A stretch of 33,834 nucleotides of DNA. Source: Lingula anatina (lineage: Eukaryota > Brachiopoda > Lingulata > Lingulida > Lingulidae). Shown here one piece after another: positions 31,218 to 33,834 of this stretch. The position numbers and the translations under genes were made by a program. The DNA lies in contig NW_019775877.1 in NCBI RefSeq assembly GCF_001039355.2, positions 10,395-44,228 on the forward strand, written 5' to 3'. Within the stretch, counting starts at the first letter, position 1; each line of letters opens with the position of its first letter. The notes beneath the pieces were generated by a model that saw only the letters and a list, made by a program, of their open reading frames with translations, made no database searches and was not told the DNA's origin.

Positions 31218-33834
31218 AACACCAAGTCCACGACAGTGCATGTTTCCATACAGAGAGCCTTGCATATAATCTCGGAGTGGTGGAATTATTAAAGGAATAC
31301 AAATGTGAGGCTCTGTATTCAGATCACAGCCAAAGCAAAGTATCCTGCTTTGCTTATATGTCCATGGAGAGATTTGAACAGTATGTGGGCTGAATATCCT
31401 TTTTGGGTTTGGTGTGTGTGTTTTCATTGTCTGTGACATTATATATACAACTGATTTTGATAAAGGAAACAATATTTTAGTTATCTTTTTCTAACTTTTC
31501 TTTTTGACAGAAATGTTTTGAACTCACTGGTTAAAGCAAAATGATAAAAAGTATGTGACCTGCAAACGTTTTTCCTAATTTATTATTGAGTCAGCTTTAA
31601 AAAGTTTTTTTTTACCCTGCCTTTAAAAGAATTGTTGCCAGTGGGAAGCTGGCTATCCTTACTGTTAGGGCATCACAGGCAAAAATCAATGAGGCAGAAG
31701 AGAAAATGGTTTCTTGAGGAACTGAGATAAAAATCAATCATGAGTTTTGTCTCCTGGGTTTTTAGGCTACTAGATTAGGTTCATTTTGACTCTGAGGGTG
31801 TCTTGCCCAACAACTTCCATTAGTGTTTCTTCTGTTCCGACAGGTTGCCAGAAGAGAGCTAGTTCAAGAGGCTGAAGCTATAGTTTTTCTTACTCCAATT
31901 TAGTCAATTAGAGTGCAAATTTCATCATCCATCAGATGTTATCATTGTAATTGTTTGACGATGAATGGCAAGCTACGGGGATTGAGGTAGAAAAGTTGGT
32001 TGTATACAGTCTGACCTGTACAGCTCTGTTCTAGACACTTTAAAGTTAGACTGTTTGCATTTAAAAATGTCCCAAAGTCATATTTTGTATGTCTACATGT
32101 CCTGCTTTATATTTCCAATTTAGACCTAAAAATGATCAAACTTGTTAAATAAAAAGTATATGAGGTTGACAATTCCTTCTTCTATGTACAGGAGGGCGTA
32201 ACAGCCTAAATGGCTAGCCAGACATTTAGGACTAAATTACTTGATTCGAAATAATATAGAACATGGGATCTGAGTGCATCGAGCAATGATTTCTGAGAAG
32301 AAAGAGATTGTTTTTCTTGATTTAACAAGATTTGGTGCAAAAAAGTGAACTGTTTCCATGGGCTGGTCTCTCTTTGGTTCACTGGATTGTGCAAGATGAG
32401 GCAAGTTTCCAGACAACTTATGACAGTTTAGCTTAGAACCAATCAACACACACCTGATATTGTTTGTTATCTAACCATGACATATTAGTTAACTGGGCTA
32501 TAAAATGGTGGAGGGAGGGGTTTTTTTTGTGGGGGGGATTGTAAAAAACTTAGCCTCTGTCTTTATGCTGGTGCATTATTTGTACATTCACTGCTGTAAA
32601 CGTAGAGAATTTTTCCTAACTGCAACATTGGGTGAAAAATATTAGGATAAGATTTGCAAATAAACCACATTGTATAACTGTTTCTTTTTATTCTAAAATG
32701 GATGTTATTGGCAATTTGTGATAGAGATTTAGCTTTACAAGTCCAACAACAAAATATCAATAACAAAAGTGTTCATGCTTATGTACATGAATAATTAAAT
32801 ATAATTTGAAGTCTCGGGAGCAAAATTAATTTTTTTGTCAACTGCGGAGAAGCCAAAGGCCAAACACCAATGATGAATGTTGGTCCCAGTTCGTTTTGAT
32901 CAATACTGGATGACAATGACGTCTGTTGACAGCTCAGAGTCAACGCGGGGTCGGGTACTTTGGAAGTAAGAAAGTCAACAAAGCGAGTGTATACAGAACA
33001 ATCTAGGCAGTATTGAGGTAAAACATACAACAGAAGGCTACTGTACACGCGGCTTAGAACTGGAGATGACTGTAGTGTACTTTACTGTTAGGCTCAGTTG
33101 ACATTGCGCGTACAATTTGGTTAGCTTATTTGAAGGGTTTTCTTGTTAGCCCATGTCAGTACTGGGGTCTTGCAGAAGGACATTATTTCTTCCATTGTGC
33201 CATCAAGTGACATCAATATAGAATATGGTAGTTAATATAGGAAAACAGTTTGTAAAAAACAGTTGAATTAATTGTCTGGTTTGCTTTGAAGTTATTTACT
33301 TGTAGATGTGTGGCAGTTCAACTGAAATCAATTAAACAAAAGGAAATTTGTGGAAGTGTGCAATTAACATTGGCTGTGTGATGACAGTCTTTTGGGTGGT
33401 GACACTCCATTAACCTTGTCAACTGTGTCTGATTTTTGTAATAATGACACTTTTCAGACAATTCCCTTCTTTCAAAGATCATGTCATAAACTATTCAATA
33501 AACCATTATATGCCTTAGATTACTAAAAAACATTGCCTTCCCACAGCTCTTTTGTGTGTATGTATTCGGAATTTCCTACAACCAACTCTGTATTTCGGAA
33601 ATTTCGTATCAGAATTTTGGGTACTTTAACAAATAATTCCTTTGGGAAGTATACCCAATCAGCTCTGTTGACTAGGGTAATTACTATATATTCAGTAAGG
33701 AATTGAAATGGACTGCACCCAATTTGGGATTAATGTTGAGTGTGAGAAAATACTGCAGTACACTCGGGGGATAGAAATTGACTGTGTTAGGAAGGTGTAT
33801 GGCAATGAGTAAAGGGGGCTGGGGGGGGGGGGGG
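31095..33834 (+). other. Glypican intron 2, running off the window
   Basis: No third glypican exon is visible in phase 1 in this stretch. It contains a (CT)n microsatellite at about 31184-31217, G-rich runs near 32510-32538 and a terminal G14 at 33821-33834. The rest is AT-rich with no supported coding sequence on either strand. Confidence 0.6.

Noticed and set aside
31068-31472. 134-codon minus-strand frame over glypican exon 2
   Set aside because: It is antisense to exon 2 and crosses the (CT)n microsatellite, with no domain.

Overview
This is animal nuclear DNA. Genes are split by GT-AG introns, intergenic sequence is long and AT-rich, and there are many simple repeats. Recognisable products are a TLDc protein, a BTB-BACK-Kelch protein, an SH3 plus U1-like zinc-finger protein, three phytanoyl-CoA-dioxygenase-like (PhyH) proteins and a glypican. 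The heavy GA/CA/CT microsatellites, frequent poly-G tracts, and near-identical diverged segments abutting single N bases fit a highly heterozygous marine invertebrate. I cannot decide between lophotrochozoan, echinoderm, hemichordate or lancelet.

Layout: 476-611 (+) is the last coding exon of a TLDc-domain gene. 4366-7018 (+) is a complete four-exon, 582-residue KLHL15-like gene. 8127-9968 (-) is a complete four-exon, 220-residue SH3/zinc-finger gene, convergent with the kelch gene. A 77-bp minisatellite there has multiplied the stop-codon region into its 3' flank. 11470-13019 (-) and 15608-17139 (-) are two nearly identical three-exon PhyH genes (A and B). 18823-21077 (+) is a divergent four-exon PhyH paralogue (C), head-to-head with B. 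22367 onward (+) is the 5' part of a glypican gene: a signal-peptide exon, an 8.3-kb first intron, exon 2 at 30918-31094, and a second intron running off the window.

The main discoveries are structural. (1) All three N bases (10721, 14669, 29891) sit exactly at the junction of a local direct duplication, so the A/B tandem pair is probably two haplotypes of one locus joined by scaffolding. (2) The A/B and C dioxygenases share no intron position although their proteins align throughout. (3) A and B each carry a compact TATA/CRE/E-box promoter-like module. (4) Glypican intron 1 holds a 20-bp-period array of three DR1 nuclear-receptor-like sites and a perfect RFX-type X-box. (5) Two MITE-like families and a dispersed TGTGTTAGRTGTGACA minisatellite recur across unrelated genes.

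The genes do not form a pathway. This is an ordinary stretch of animal chromosome with one dioxygenase cluster. Splice models were built by hand from reading-frame continuity, splice consensus and comparison between paralogues; no transcript evidence was available.
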